DNA of 22,089 bases from UBA724 sp049596815 (lineage in GTDB: Bacteria; Bacteroidota; Bacteroidia; Flavobacteriales; Flavobacteriaceae), in contig JBMYLY010000023.1 in the NCBI GenBank assembly GCA_049596815.1, positions 1 through 22,089 on the forward strand, given 5' to 3'. The translations under genes were made by a program, and so were the position numbers. The notes beneath the pieces were generated by a model. The model saw nothing but the letters and a program-made list of their open reading frames with translations, did no database searches and was not told the origin of the DNA. The stretch's first letter is position 1. Each line of letters starts with the position of its first letter. Positions 1 to 7,961 of this stretch are shown piece by piece.

Positions 1-2
1 AT

Positions 3-1088
3 ATTGAACTAAAAGCCCCTGTGTTGGCAAAGGAATCTGAGGCTTTGTCGAAAGCGAACCAAATTTCTAGTAGTCTTTCAAACTTGTCGATTGAGCTCTA
101 CGCCATGATTTTAAGATCGGGTTATGTCAAGAACGATAAAGAGTTCCATACAGTCACCCATTTTTTTAATGAGCGTCTTCCCGAAATAAATCTTTCGTCT
201 TTGGGTTTTAGAGAGAAATTATGGTACTATCAATCGCATATGTGGTATGGGTTTTTGGTGCAAGATTTCCTCTCTGCCTATAAGTTTGCCAACAAATGGG
301 TGGGTTTGTTTTTTGCTTCTCCAGATTTGATTCCTTTGCACCCCGTTTTCTTTGTCAGAGGGCATCAATTTCTTTTCGAAGCTTTGTACCTTCTAAAATA
401 TCGATCAAAATTCGAAGAGGCCCTGATAAAATTTGAGCAAATGTTAACCCAAATCAATTTTCCAGACAACAGGCACATTGCACCTTTGATTTTTTTGGGA
501 CGCTACCACAACAAAATAAACTTTCACTTTTTGGAGGGGTGTTTTGATGAAGCTGAAAAACTCATACCAGATGTGTTACACGGCATTGACATTCATCATG
601 ACAGTATAGATAGACATCATGTGATGGTTTTGTACTATAAATTAGCTTGTATATATTTTGGTGTGGGGGACTATAAGAATTGCATTACTTATCTCGAAAA
701 AATAATCCACAACAAAAACCTGATCATTCACGATGACCTGATGTGTTTTTCGCGTGTATTGTATGTGGTTGCTCATTATGAGGCAGGATATGATTATCAG
801 TTGGAAACCCAACTCAAACACACTTACAAGTTTTTACTTAAAATGAATGAGTTACAAGCTGTTCAAAAAGCCATGTTGCAATTTTTGAGAAGTCTTACTG
901 ACTTATACCCCGGAGAACTCAAGGCTGCTTTCCAGCGTTTACACGAAAAACTAAAAGCCTATGAAAACGATCCCTACGAAAAGCGTGCTTTCTTGTATTT
1001 GGATATTATATCTTGGTTGGAGAGTAAAATTGATAACCGTCCTATTGCCTCCGTTATCAAGGAAAAGGCTGCCGTATTAATCCGTTAG
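3..1088 (+). CDS. Helical-repeat protein of unknown function, 5' end outside window
   Basis: I do not recognise this protein. The reading frame is open to the left edge of the window, so the true start lies upstream; a GTG at 21 is in frame but has no support as a start. About 361 residues are visible. They are rich in Tyr, Phe, His and Leu, with amphipathic helices in pairs (for example around the FEEALIKFEQML and YKNCITYLEKIIH segments) that look like degenerate tetratricopeptide-type repeats. This suggests a cytoplasmic scaffold or interaction protein. I see no signal peptide, membrane segment or catalytic motif in the visible part. The last 12 bases overlap the end of the convergent pseudouridine synthase gene. 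That it is a real gene is fairly sure; the TPR-like call is inference. Confidence 0.75.
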   Translation: MELKAPVLAKESEALSKANQISSSLSNLSIELYAMILRSGYVKNDKEFHTVTHFFNERLPEINLSSLGFREKLWYYQSHMWYGFLVQDFLSAYKFANKWVGLFFASPDLIPLHPVFFVRGHQFLFEALYLLKYRSKFEEALIKFEQMLTQINFPDNRHIAPLIFLGRYHNKINFHFLEGCFDEAEKLIPDVLHGIDIHHDSIDRHHVMVLYYKLACIYFGVGDYKNCITYLEKIIHNKNLIIHDDLMCFSRVLYVVAHYEAGYDYQLETQLKHTYKFLLKMNELQAVQKAMLQFLRSLTDLYPGELKAAFQRLHEKLKAYENDPYEKRAFLYLDIISWLESKIDNRPIASVIKEKAAVLIR

Positions 1089-1757
1089 GCATGCAGACCA
1101 TAAATTGTCTTTAGAAGGAGGGGTAGCGGTAAAACAAAGAAGTTCTTTGCGCACCGGATGAATAATCTCTAATGAACGTGCCAACAGATGTATGCTCCCA
1201 TCTACGTTGGGTCGTTTGGCACCATATTTCAAGTCTCCTTTGATAAAAAGTTTTTCTGCAGCCAACTGGGCGCGAATTTGATGGTGTCTGCCCGTGAGTA
1301 GATTGATCTCCAACAAGCTGTAGTGTTGTAATTTTTTGATGCATTTGTAAGAGAGTATGGCCTTTTTTGAGTCAGGAACCTCGCTGAGATTTGCAAAAGA
1401 CTTATTAGATTTCGCATTTCGTTTCAAAAAGTGCTGCAGCTTGTCTTCATTTTTGGGATTTCCTTCCACCAAAGCCCAATAGGTTTTTTTGGGACTTCTT
1501 TCTTTGAACTGTTGGTTGAGTCTTGTTAAGGCTTTTGAGGTTCTTGCTAAAACCACAATTCCCGAGGTGGGACGGTCTAGCCTGTGTGCCAACCCCAAAA
1601 AAACTTCTCCCGGTTTGTTGTACTTGACTTTGATATAAGATTTGGCATAATCGAGTAGCGTAGTATCCCCCGTTTGATCCCCTTGTACAAGCAGTCCGGC
1701 AGGCTTGTTAACAACCAATAGGTGGTTGTCTTCATAAATAACATTCAAATCAAACAA
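1077..1757 (-). CDS. RluA-family RNA pseudouridine synthase
   Basis: Isomerises specific uridines to pseudouridine in rRNA or tRNA. The protein has 226 residues. The family signature HRLDRPTSG is at residues 59-67, and Asp61 is the expected catalytic aspartate. KTYWALVEG (about 91-99) and GRHHQIRAQLA further on are the other conserved blocks. There is no N-terminal S4 domain, so it resembles the compact RluA/TruC type; the exact target base cannot be read from sequence. The start is a TTG directly after the TAA stop of panB. No in-frame ATG or GTG exists between that stop and the conserved N-terminal block (IYEDNHLLVVNKPAG), so TTG is well supported. It is probably co-transcribed and translationally coupled with panB. 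Its 3' end overlaps the upstream plus-strand gene by 12 bases. Confidence 0.9.
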   Translation of the reverse strand: MFDLNVIYEDNHLLVVNKPAGLLVQGDQTGDTTLLDYAKSYIKVKYNKPGEVFLGLAHRLDRPTSGIVVLARTSKALTRLNQQFKERSPKKTYWALVEGNPKNEDKLQHFLKRNAKSNKSFANLSEVPDSKKAILSYKCIKKLQHYSLLEINLLTGRHHQIRAQLAAEKLFIKGDLKYGAKRPNVDGSIHLLARSLEIIHPVRKELLCFTATPPSKDNLWSACLTD

Positions 1758-2576
1758 TTAATACTGCTCGTTTTGGTTTGGAAAACGTACCTCTTTTACG
1801 TCACTGACATAGTTTTTGATGGCAGCGGTCATGTCGTCATATAGGTTCATATAGCGCCTTAAAAAACGCGGGTTGAATTCGGTGGTCAGTCCAATCACAT
1901 CGTGTAGTACAAGTACTTGCCCATCAACATCGGGGCCTGCACCAATGCCAATAACGGGAATATCGAGTTGTGAGCCAACTTTTTGAGCCAGTTGGGCTGG
2001 AATTTTTTCTAATACAATAGCAAAACAGCCCAATTCTTCCAACAACTTGGCGTCTTCGATGAGTTTTTGAGCTTCTTTTTCTTCTTTAGCACGTACCGAA
2101 TATGTTCCAAACTTATAGATAGACTGAGGGGTTAGTCCCAAATGCCCCATCACTGGAATTCCAGCACGCAAAATTCTAGTTATAGAATCTTTTACCTCTG
2201 CACCCCCTTCTAGTTTTACGGCGTGGCCTCCAGATTCTTTCATGATGCGAATCGAAGAGCGAAGCGCTTCTTTGGGGTCAGACTGATAAGTGCCAAAAGG
2301 AAGATCGACCACCACAAGTGCACGTTGAACTGCCCTGACTACTGCTGCGGCATGATAAATCATTTGATCCAAGGTGATAGGGACTGTAGTCTCGTGTCCA
2401 GACATAACGTTTGAAGCAGAGTCGCCTACCAAAACCACATCTACGTTCGCAGCATCAACAGCTTTCGCCATGGAATAGTCATAGGCGGTAAGCATAGAAA
2501 TCTTTTCGCCTTGCTGCTTCATTTCTATCAAACTGTTCGTCGTAATGCGTTTGTAGGCTTTTTGTTTTGCGGACAT
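1758..2576 (-). CDS. panB: 3-methyl-2-oxobutanoate hydroxymethyltransferase (ketopantoate hydroxymethyltransferase)
   Basis: Transfers a hydroxymethyl group from 5,10-methylenetetrahydrofolate to 2-oxoisovalerate to make ketopantoate, the first committed step of pantothenate and coenzyme A synthesis, in the cytoplasm. The frame gives 272 residues from the ATG at 2576, the usual PanB length. An upstream in-frame ATG would add 20 hydrophobic residues with no family match. Expected metal and substrate residues are in place: Asp52 (LVGDS), Asp91 (VVVDLPFG), Glu123 (KLEGG) and the catalytic Glu190 (VLEKIP). Other conserved blocks are the stretch GHETTVPITLDQM and GIGAGPDVDGQVLV. It is divergent from dnaK and is followed with no gap by the pseudouridine synthase gene. 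panC and panD are not in the window. Confidence 0.96.
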   Translation of the reverse strand: MSAKQKAYKRITTNSLIEMKQQGEKISMLTAYDYSMAKAVDAANVDVVLVGDSASNVMSGHETTVPITLDQMIYHAAAVVRAVQRALVVVDLPFGTYQSDPKEALRSSIRIMKESGGHAVKLEGGAEVKDSITRILRAGIPVMGHLGLTPQSIYKFGTYSVRAKEEKEAQKLIEDAKLLEELGCFAIVLEKIPAQLAQKVGSQLDIPVIGIGAGPDVDGQVLVLHDVIGLTTEFNPRFLRRYMNLYDDMTAAIKNYVSDVKEVRFPNQNEQY

Positions 2577-2626
2577 AAACACAAATTTTGAGTAAAAATA
2601 CATTAAATGACCAAACTGTCTACGTA

Positions 2627-2641
2627 CTGACAGCATGTCAG
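2627..2641. promoter_or_regulatory. 15-base dyad between panB and dnaK
   Basis: CTGACA-GCA-TGTCAG is a perfect 6-base inverted repeat with a 3-base centre. It lies in the 119-base divergent region, 51 bases before the panB start and 55 bases before the dnaK start. A second overlapping pair (CTGTC at 2616-2620 with GACAG at 2629-2633) flanks a TACGTA palindrome. It could be an operator or an mRNA hairpin. No CIRCE-type element (TTAGCACTC repeat) is present, so HrcA control of dnaK is not supported here. The function is inferred only from symmetry and position. Confidence 0.4.
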
Positions 2642-2695
2642 GTATATGGGTATGGCACGGTCATTGACTTTTGGGTTGTAAATATTTTTAAAAAA

Positions 2696-4594
2696 ATGAG
2701 CAAGATTATTGGAATAGATTTAGGAACTACCAACTCATGTGTTTCTGTGATGGAAGGAAATGAGCCTGTTGTAATTCCAAATGCTGAAGGCAAACGCACA
2801 ACCCCCTCTGTGATTGCTTTTGTTGAAGGTGGTGAGATTAAAGTGGGTGACCCAGCCAAACGACAAGCGGTAACCAACCCGACCAAAACCATTTCTTCTA
2901 TTAAAAGATTTATGGGGAACAAGTTCTCTGAATCTTCAAACGAAGTAAATCGCGTGCCTTATAAAGTGGTGAAAGGTGACAATGACACCCCCAGAGTAGA
3001 CATTGATGGTCGTTTGTATACGCCTCAAGAGCTATCTGCCATGGTACTTCAAAAAATGAAAAAAACTGCAGAGGATTATTTGGGACAATCTGTAACCGAT
3101 GCTGTCATTACGGTACCCGCTTACTTTAACGATGCCCAACGTCAAGCCACCAAAGAAGCTGGCGAAATCTCAGGTCTTAAAGTACACCGCATTATCAACG
3201 AGCCTACAGCAGCAGCCTTGGCCTATGGTCTTGACAAAGGAGGTGCAGACAAGAAGATTGCCGTATATGACCTCGGAGGAGGTACTTTTGATATTTCTGT
3301 ACTCGAATTGGGAGATGGTGTGTTTGAAGTACTTTCTACCAATGGTGACACCCATTTGGGAGGAGATGATTTTGATGAAGTGATTATCAGTTGGTTGGCA
3401 GATGGTTTTAAATCTGCTGAGGATGTGGATTTACGTAAAGACCCGATGGCCTTACAACGTCTTAAAGAGGCGGCTGAAAAAGCCAAAATCGAGCTTTCCT
3501 CTTCTACCCAGACAGAAATCAACCTTCCATATATTACCGCAACAGCTTCGGGCCCAAAGCACTTGGTGGAAACGCTGACACGTGCCAAGTTTGAGCAGCT
3601 TTCTGCCGATTTGGTCAAGCGCTCCATGACTCCTGTTCAAAACGCACTTTCAGATGCTGGGCTTTCAACCGGTGACATTGATGAGGTTATTTTGGTAGGC
3701 GGATCCACGCGTATTCCTGTGATTCAAGAAGAAGTTGAGAAGTTTTTCGGAAAGAAACCTTCTAAAGGAGTAAACCCAGATGAGGTGGTCGCCGTTGGTG
3801 CTGCCATACAAGGTGGTGTTCTTACGGGAGACGTAAAAGACGTGTTGCTCCTCGATGTTACCCCGCTTTCGTTAGGTATCGAGACCATGGGCGGTGTTAT
3901 GACCAAGCTCATAGAGTCTAACACCACCATTCCAACCAAGAAGTCACAAGTATTTTCTACGGCGGCTGACAACCAACCTTCAGTAGAAATACACGTACTT
4001 CAAGGTGAGCGCCCCATGGCTGGGGATAACAAAACAATCGGTAGGTTCCATTTGGATGGGATTCCACCGGCACCCAGAGGAACTCCTCAAATCGAGGTAA
4101 CCTTCGATATCGACGCAAATGGTTTGATTCATGTGACAGCCTTGGACAAGGCGACCAATAAGTCACAAGACATTCGCATTGAGGCTTCTTCAGGATTAAC
4201 AGAAGAAGAGATCGAGCGCATGAAGAAAGAAGCAGAGGCCAATGCTGAAGCGGATAAAAAAGCCAAAGAGCAAGTCGATATTCTCAACAATGCAGATGCT
4301 ATGATTTTCCAAACGGAAAAACAATTGTCTGAATTTGGAGAAAAACTGTCTGATGACAAGAAGAAACCCATAGAAGATGCTTTGGCAGCGCTTAAAACGG
4401 CTTATGAAACCAAAGAGGTTGAAGCCATCACCCCTGCCTTAGATAAGATCAACGAAGCTTGGAAAAACGCATCAGAAGAGATGTACAAAGCCCAAGCTGA
4501 TCAACAAGGACCTGCTCCCGAAGGTGCAGAACCTCAACCTGAGTCCAATAGCGACGAGGATGTTCAAGACGTTGACTTCGAAGAGGTAAAGTAA
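2696..4594 (+). CDS. dnaK: Molecular chaperone DnaK (Hsp70)
   Basis: ATP-dependent chaperone that binds exposed hydrophobic peptides with DnaJ and GrpE. The protein has 632 residues from the ATG at 2696, where the canonical N-terminus IIGIDLGTTNSCV follows at once. Earlier in-frame starts would add a 36-residue unrelated leader. The nucleotide-binding domain spans about 1-380, with the phosphate loops at 7-13, YDLGGGTFD at 191-199 and VGGSTRIP at 334-341. The conserved interdomain linker VLLLDVTPLSLGIE is at 383-396. A substrate-binding beta domain follows (about 397-500), then a helical lid. The tail after about residue 600 is Pro/Glu/Asp-rich and ends in FEEVK, close to the usual EEVD-like ending. 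dnaJ and grpE are not adjacent. The gene is followed by a strong terminator. Confidence 0.98.
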   Translation: MSKIIGIDLGTTNSCVSVMEGNEPVVIPNAEGKRTTPSVIAFVEGGEIKVGDPAKRQAVTNPTKTISSIKRFMGNKFSESSNEVNRVPYKVVKGDNDTPRVDIDGRLYTPQELSAMVLQKMKKTAEDYLGQSVTDAVITVPAYFNDAQRQATKEAGEISGLKVHRIINEPTAAALAYGLDKGGADKKIAVYDLGGGTFDISVLELGDGVFEVLSTNGDTHLGGDDFDEVIISWLADGFKSAEDVDLRKDPMALQRLKEAAEKAKIELSSSTQTEINLPYITATASGPKHLVETLTRAKFEQLSADLVKRSMTPVQNALSDAGLSTGDIDEVILVGGSTRIPVIQEEVEKFFGKKPSKGVNPDEVVAVGAAIQGGVLTGDVKDVLLLDVTPLSLGIETMGGVMTKLIESNTTIPTKKSQVFSTAADNQPSVEIHVLQGERPMAGDNKTIGRFHLDGIPPAPRGTPQIEVTFDIDANGLIHVTALDKATNKSQDIRIEASSGLTEEEIERMKKEAEANAEADKKAKEQVDILNNADAMIFQTEKQLSEFGEKLSDDKKKPIEDALAALKTAYETKEVEAITPALDKINEAWKNASEEMYKAQADQQGPAPEGAEPQPESNSDEDVQDVDFEEVK

Positions 4595-4615
4595 AAATGA
4601 TGTATTAATATTTTC

Positions 4616-4643
4616 AAAACGCACTACCTAAGTAGTGCGTTTT
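4616..4643 (+). terminator. Rho-independent terminator after dnaK
   Basis: A perfect 12-base-pair stem (AAAACGCACTAC at 4616-4627 pairing with GTAGTGCGTTTT at 4632-4643) has a CTAA loop. It is followed by a T-rich stretch to 4650 and starts 22 bases after the dnaK stop. It should separate dnaK from the menaquinone genes. The A-rich left flank means it could also work weakly on the minus strand. Confidence 0.88.
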
Positions 4644-4657
4644 GTATTTTAGTGCCT

Positions 4658-5071
4658 ATGGAAAAAGAGGAGCTACTACGTAAAATCAATGAAAGAAACG
4701 AGGGAACTCTCATGCAAACACTCGGTATTGAGTTTGTTGATGTGGGAGAAGATTATCTAGAGGCTAAGATGCCTGTGACGCCAGCCGTACATCAGCCCGA
4801 CGGCGTGCTACACGGTGGTGCTACCGCTGCTTTGGCAGAGACCGTAGGTAGCTCGGCGGCAGCTGTGTTTTGCAGACAAGAAAGCCAAATGTTGCGCGGT
4901 ATCGAGATTTCAGCCAACCATGTTCGCGGAGTGCGATCGGGTCATGTCACAGCGCGTGCTACTGCGCTGCACAAAGGCCGTACCATGCAGGTTTGGGATA
5001 TTGAAATCAAAAACGATGAAGGAAAACTCGTGTCATCGTGTAAGCTCACCACACTTACGCTTGCATCATAG
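4658..5071 (+). CDS. menI: Hotdog-fold acyl-CoA thioesterase, probable 1,4-dihydroxy-2-naphthoyl-CoA hydrolase
   Basis: Proposed to hydrolyse 1,4-dihydroxy-2-naphthoyl-CoA, the MenB product, to the free acid used by MenA. The 137 residues form a single hotdog domain that closely follows the E. coli YdiI/MenI pattern: HQPDGVLHGGA at 45-55, then LAETVGS at 59-65 with Glu61 as expected general base, ISANHVR at 84-90 and a QVWDIEI strand at 111-117. Gln46, His52 and Ser65 match active-site positions of the family. The start is taken as the ATG at 4658; a GTG two codons earlier is also in frame. It leads the men cluster, and its TAG stop shares the G with the GTG start of menF, which supports a pathway role rather than generic PaaI-type activity. 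Confidence 0.88.
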   Translation: MEKEELLRKINERNEGTLMQTLGIEFVDVGEDYLEAKMPVTPAVHQPDGVLHGGATAALAETVGSSAAAVFCRQESQMLRGIEISANHVRGVRSGHVTARATALHKGRTMQVWDIEIKNDEGKLVSSCKLTTLTLAS

Positions 5072-6117
5072 TGTTGAAACCCTCCATTTTTTTTGAACAG
5101 ATTCACTCTCACATTGAGAAAGGGTTGCCTTTTGCCGTTTATCGAAAACCCAACTCTGACCAAATAGTAGCTTACCTTCAATCTGATTTGTCAAATCAAA
5201 ATGATGGTACACTTTCAGAAGGTTTTTTGATAGCTCCCTTTCAACCCGATGAAGTTCAAGTGGTGATTCGTATAGACCAGGTATTAAGGACTTCTTGGAA
5301 TTCAAAGCGTATCAACTCATCATTTGTTGAGCCTAAATGGAATGACATCAAGAGGAAAGAAAAAGACCATATTGATTTGGTAAAAAAAGCCCTTGAAACC
5401 ATAAACAAATCAGAACTCAAAAAAGTTGTACTGGCCACCTCATTGATGAGTGCTGTCCACCCAACATCTTCCTTGCTTCTTTTTAAACGTATTTTAGACC
5501 GTTATCGCAATACTTTCAACTTTTGGTTTTCCCATCCTTTTTGTGGCACTTGGTTGGGGGCCACACCAGAACTGTTGCTGTCTATGGCCGGTAATCGTCT
5601 ACATACCATGGCATTGGCTGGTACACGCAAAAAGGGTGGTGCTGACTGGGGACATAAAGAGATCGAGGAGCAAGCACTTGTGGTTTCTGAAATCAAACAA
5701 ACAATTTCTAGGCTGACGTCTGGAAATTCCAATATTATAATTGAAAACTCACAGAATAAAAAAGCGGGTGCTGTAGAGCATATCCTCACTCAAATTAGCG
5801 CCGAAGTCAATGCCACTCCTATAGAGGTAGCTAAAGCGCTGCATCCGACGCCCGCAGTTGGAGGTGTTCCCAAAAGTGCAGCGATACACTTTATTGAATC
5901 ACAAGAAAACCTTCATCGCTCTTATTATGCTGGTTTTTTTGGTCCATTTGAAGCCCATCAGGCAGACTGGTATGTGAACTTGCGATCGATGCGTATTGAA
6001 TCTCAGCAAGCAGAAGTTTTTGTTGGGGGAGGCATCACAGCGGATAGTGATCCACAGTCTGAGTGGGAAGAGCTGATACAAAAAGCCAATACTATGGGTT
6101 GCATACTTTCCAAGTAA
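5071..6117 (+). CDS. menF: Isochorismate synthase
   Basis: Converts chorismate to isochorismate, the entry step of menaquinone synthesis. The protein has 348 residues, shorter than E. coli MenF. The chorismate-binding domain fills the C-terminal two thirds: KKVVLA at 117-122, with Lys118 as likely general base; LAGTRKKGG at 182-190; the EIEE block near 197-200 that carries Mg-binding glutamate; LHPTPAVGG at 257-265; YYAGFFGPF at 285-293; GGGITADSDP at 319-328; and SEWEE at 330-334. The GTG start overlaps the menI stop (TAGTG), so translational coupling is likely. The neighbouring menD distinguishes it from salicylate or siderophore isochorismate synthases. Confidence 0.94.
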   Translation: MLKPSIFFEQIHSHIEKGLPFAVYRKPNSDQIVAYLQSDLSNQNDGTLSEGFLIAPFQPDEVQVVIRIDQVLRTSWNSKRINSSFVEPKWNDIKRKEKDHIDLVKKALETINKSELKKVVLATSLMSAVHPTSSLLLFKRILDRYRNTFNFWFSHPFCGTWLGATPELLLSMAGNRLHTMALAGTRKKGGADWGHKEIEEQALVVSEIKQTISRLTSGNSNIIIENSQNKKAGAVEHILTQISAEVNATPIEVAKALHPTPAVGGVPKSAAIHFIESQENLHRSYYAGFFGPFEAHQADWYVNLRSMRIESQQAEVFVGGGITADSDPQSEWEELIQKANTMGCILSK

Positions 6118-6134
6118 TCCAAGTTTGCATTTCG

Positions 6135-6142
6135 TACATTTG
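6135..6142 (+). promoter_or_regulatory. TACATTTG -7 box before menD
   Basis: Perfect match to the Bacteroidota -7 consensus TAnnTTTG, ending 8 bases before the menD ATG at 6151. The expected transcription start would be almost on the ATG, giving a near-leaderless mRNA. It also argues against the in-frame GTG at 6142 as start codon. No TTG -33 element at standard spacing is seen. Confidence 0.6.
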
Positions 6143-6150
6143 TGACCGCT

Positions 6151-7914
6151 ATGAAGGTTCCAGCCATTCCTGTTGCACAAGCTGTTATAAAAGCGCTTGC
6201 AGCTTATGACATTCGAGATGTTGTCATTTCTCCAGGTTCAAGAAACGCACCTTTGACCTTGGGGCTTACTAGCAACCCTTATTTTAAGACATACAGTGTT
6301 GTTGATGAGCGCGCAGCCGGTTTTTTTGCTTTAGGCATGGCGCAACAGCGTCAAAAACCTGTGGTGTTGTTATGCACGTCAGGTTCCGCTTTGCTCAACT
6401 ATTACCCTGCAGTAGCGGAAGCTTTTTACAGCGATATACCCTTGGTGGTATTGAGTGCTGACAGACCCTCATACCGCATCGATATAGGCGACGGACAAAC
6501 CCTTCGACAAGATGGTGTGTATGAGCGTATGTTGACAGACCAAGTCAACCTAGCACAAGATGTCACCCATGCTACACATGCTATTTTGCAGAGCAACCGC
6601 CAAACCATCATTCCAAAAGGAACCGATAAAAAAACATTGATTGATTTGCAGCGTAAAGTGAATCAATACAATGTGGAGAATGTAGAAAAAGTACTAGGCG
6701 CTGCCATTGCACAAAAAGGCCCAGTTCATATCAACATACCTATGGAAGAGCCTTTGTATGGTTACAATGAAACATATAGCTTCTTAACTGATAAGTCTAT
6801 CAAATCGACTAAGGAAAAACAAGACATTTCATTAACAGAAGTCCACCGAGCTTGGAAAGAAGCGTCCTCTGTGCTTGTTTTGGTAGGGTGCGCAGCACCA
6901 AACACACTGTCAAATGAAAATCAGAATACACTCACCCAAGACCCACGTGTGGCAGTATTGACTGAAATTACCTCCAATTTGCACCATCCCGATTTTTATG
7001 CGCACATTGATCAGATGATAGCACCTGTTGAAAATCTTGAGGACACCTCCGAATATTTCAAAAGCCTACAGCCTGATCTATTGGTAACCTTTGGCGGTAT
7101 GGTGGTTTCTAAAAAAATCAAAGCTTTTTTACGCACTTATCCACCGAAAAAACACTTGCATATCGATCCCAAAAAAGCATATGATACCTTTTATGTTGGG
7201 GTAGCGCATGTGAAATGCACACCCAACCAGTTTTTTGAAGGAATTACAGCGGTTTCCGGACAAGTTGGTTCTTATAGAGACCGTTGGAAGCAAATTTCTG
7301 AAAGCAGAAGACCACACCATTATTCCTACTTTAAGAAAGCGCCCTTTTCTGATTTTAAGGCTGTGGGAATGCTGATGCAATCAATTCCACAAAATTATAA
7401 CATTCAATGGGCCAATAGTTCACCGATTCGATATGCCATGTTATTTCCCATGCCCCACAATACTCGGTCTTTTTGTAATCGTGGCACCAGTGGTATTGAG
7501 GGAAGCGTATCAACGGCTGTAGGTGCGGCTGTTGCATCTGAGCAACCCACCCTTTTGATTACAGGTGATTTGAGTTTTTTTTATGATGCGAATGCTCTTT
7601 GGCAGTCCCAACTTCCTGAAACGTTGAGGATTGTTGTGATAAATAACGGAGGAGGCGGAATTTTTAGAATTCTTCCTGGAGAAAAAGACACTCCCACTTT
7701 TCACCGCTACTTCGAAACCCGTCATGATTTAAGTGTCAAATATTTGGCACGCCAACACGGTTGTGATTACAGTAAAGTGTCAAGTCTGTTTGGGCTTCAA
7801 TGGAAATTACGTTCTTTCTTCAAGCCTTCCCGTCGACCCAAAATATTGGAATTAAAGACACCATCAGAGCTTAATGACAAGGTGCTGATGGACTACTTCA
7901 AAGCACTGCAATAA
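6151..7914 (+). CDS. menD: 2-succinyl-5-enolpyruvyl-6-hydroxy-3-cyclohexene-1-carboxylate synthase
   Basis: Thiamine-diphosphate enzyme that joins isochorismate and 2-oxoglutarate-derived succinyl semialdehyde to form SEPHCHC. The protein has 587 residues from the ATG at 6151, a little longer than the E. coli enzyme. VVISPGSRNAPL is at 24-35. The ThDP-activating glutamate is in VDERAAGFF (Glu53). The cofactor-binding signature runs from GDLSFFYD (472-479) to INNGGGGIF (497-505), and NRGTSGIEGSVST lies at 443-455. A segment of roughly 35 residues around 145-180, between the Pyr domain and the linker, looks like an insertion relative to the E. coli protein. I believe it is common in Bacteroidota MenD. 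It lies 33 bases after menF. Confidence 0.96.
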   Translation: MKVPAIPVAQAVIKALAAYDIRDVVISPGSRNAPLTLGLTSNPYFKTYSVVDERAAGFFALGMAQQRQKPVVLLCTSGSALLNYYPAVAEAFYSDIPLVVLSADRPSYRIDIGDGQTLRQDGVYERMLTDQVNLAQDVTHATHAILQSNRQTIIPKGTDKKTLIDLQRKVNQYNVENVEKVLGAAIAQKGPVHINIPMEEPLYGYNETYSFLTDKSIKSTKEKQDISLTEVHRAWKEASSVLVLVGCAAPNTLSNENQNTLTQDPRVAVLTEITSNLHHPDFYAHIDQMIAPVENLEDTSEYFKSLQPDLLVTFGGMVVSKKIKAFLRTYPPKKHLHIDPKKAYDTFYVGVAHVKCTPNQFFEGITAVSGQVGSYRDRWKQISESRRPHHYSYFKKAPFSDFKAVGMLMQSIPQNYNIQWANSSPIRYAMLFPMPHNTRSFCNRGTSGIEGSVSTAVGAAVASEQPTLLITGDLSFFYDANALWQSQLPETLRIVVINNGGGGIFRILPGEKDTPTFHRYFETRHDLSVKYLARQHGCDYSKVSSLFGLQWKLRSFFKPSRRPKILELKTPSELNDKVLMDYFKALQ

Positions 7915-7940
7915 TGCCTGAAAATCCTCTAATTTAATCG

Positions 7941-7948
7941 TAACTTTG
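7941..7948 (+). promoter_or_regulatory. TAACTTTG -7 box before menB
   Basis: Perfect TAnnTTTG match located 13 bases before the menB ATG, in the only sizeable gap (47 bases) between menD and menB. It suggests that menB-menA-menC-CPBP-menE can be transcribed separately from menI-menF-menD. No TTG -33 element is evident. Confidence 0.6.
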
Positions 7949-7961
7949 TAAAAAATTGAAC

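Noticed and set aside
2582..2589. AAAATTTG on the minus strand as a panB promoter box
   Set aside because: It has one mismatch to TAnnTTTG and would place the transcript start on the ATG. AT-rich sequence makes such matches common, so it was not listed.
2588..2695. N-terminal extension of dnaK by 36 codons
   Set aside because: The extension does not resemble any Hsp70 N-terminus, and the canonical sequence begins at the ATG at 2696.
3223..3627. 134-codon open frame on the minus strand inside dnaK
   Set aside because: It lies entirely within the well-conserved dnaK coding region. Its Ser-rich, low-complexity translation mirrors dnaK codon choice, and it has no promoter box or recognisable motif.
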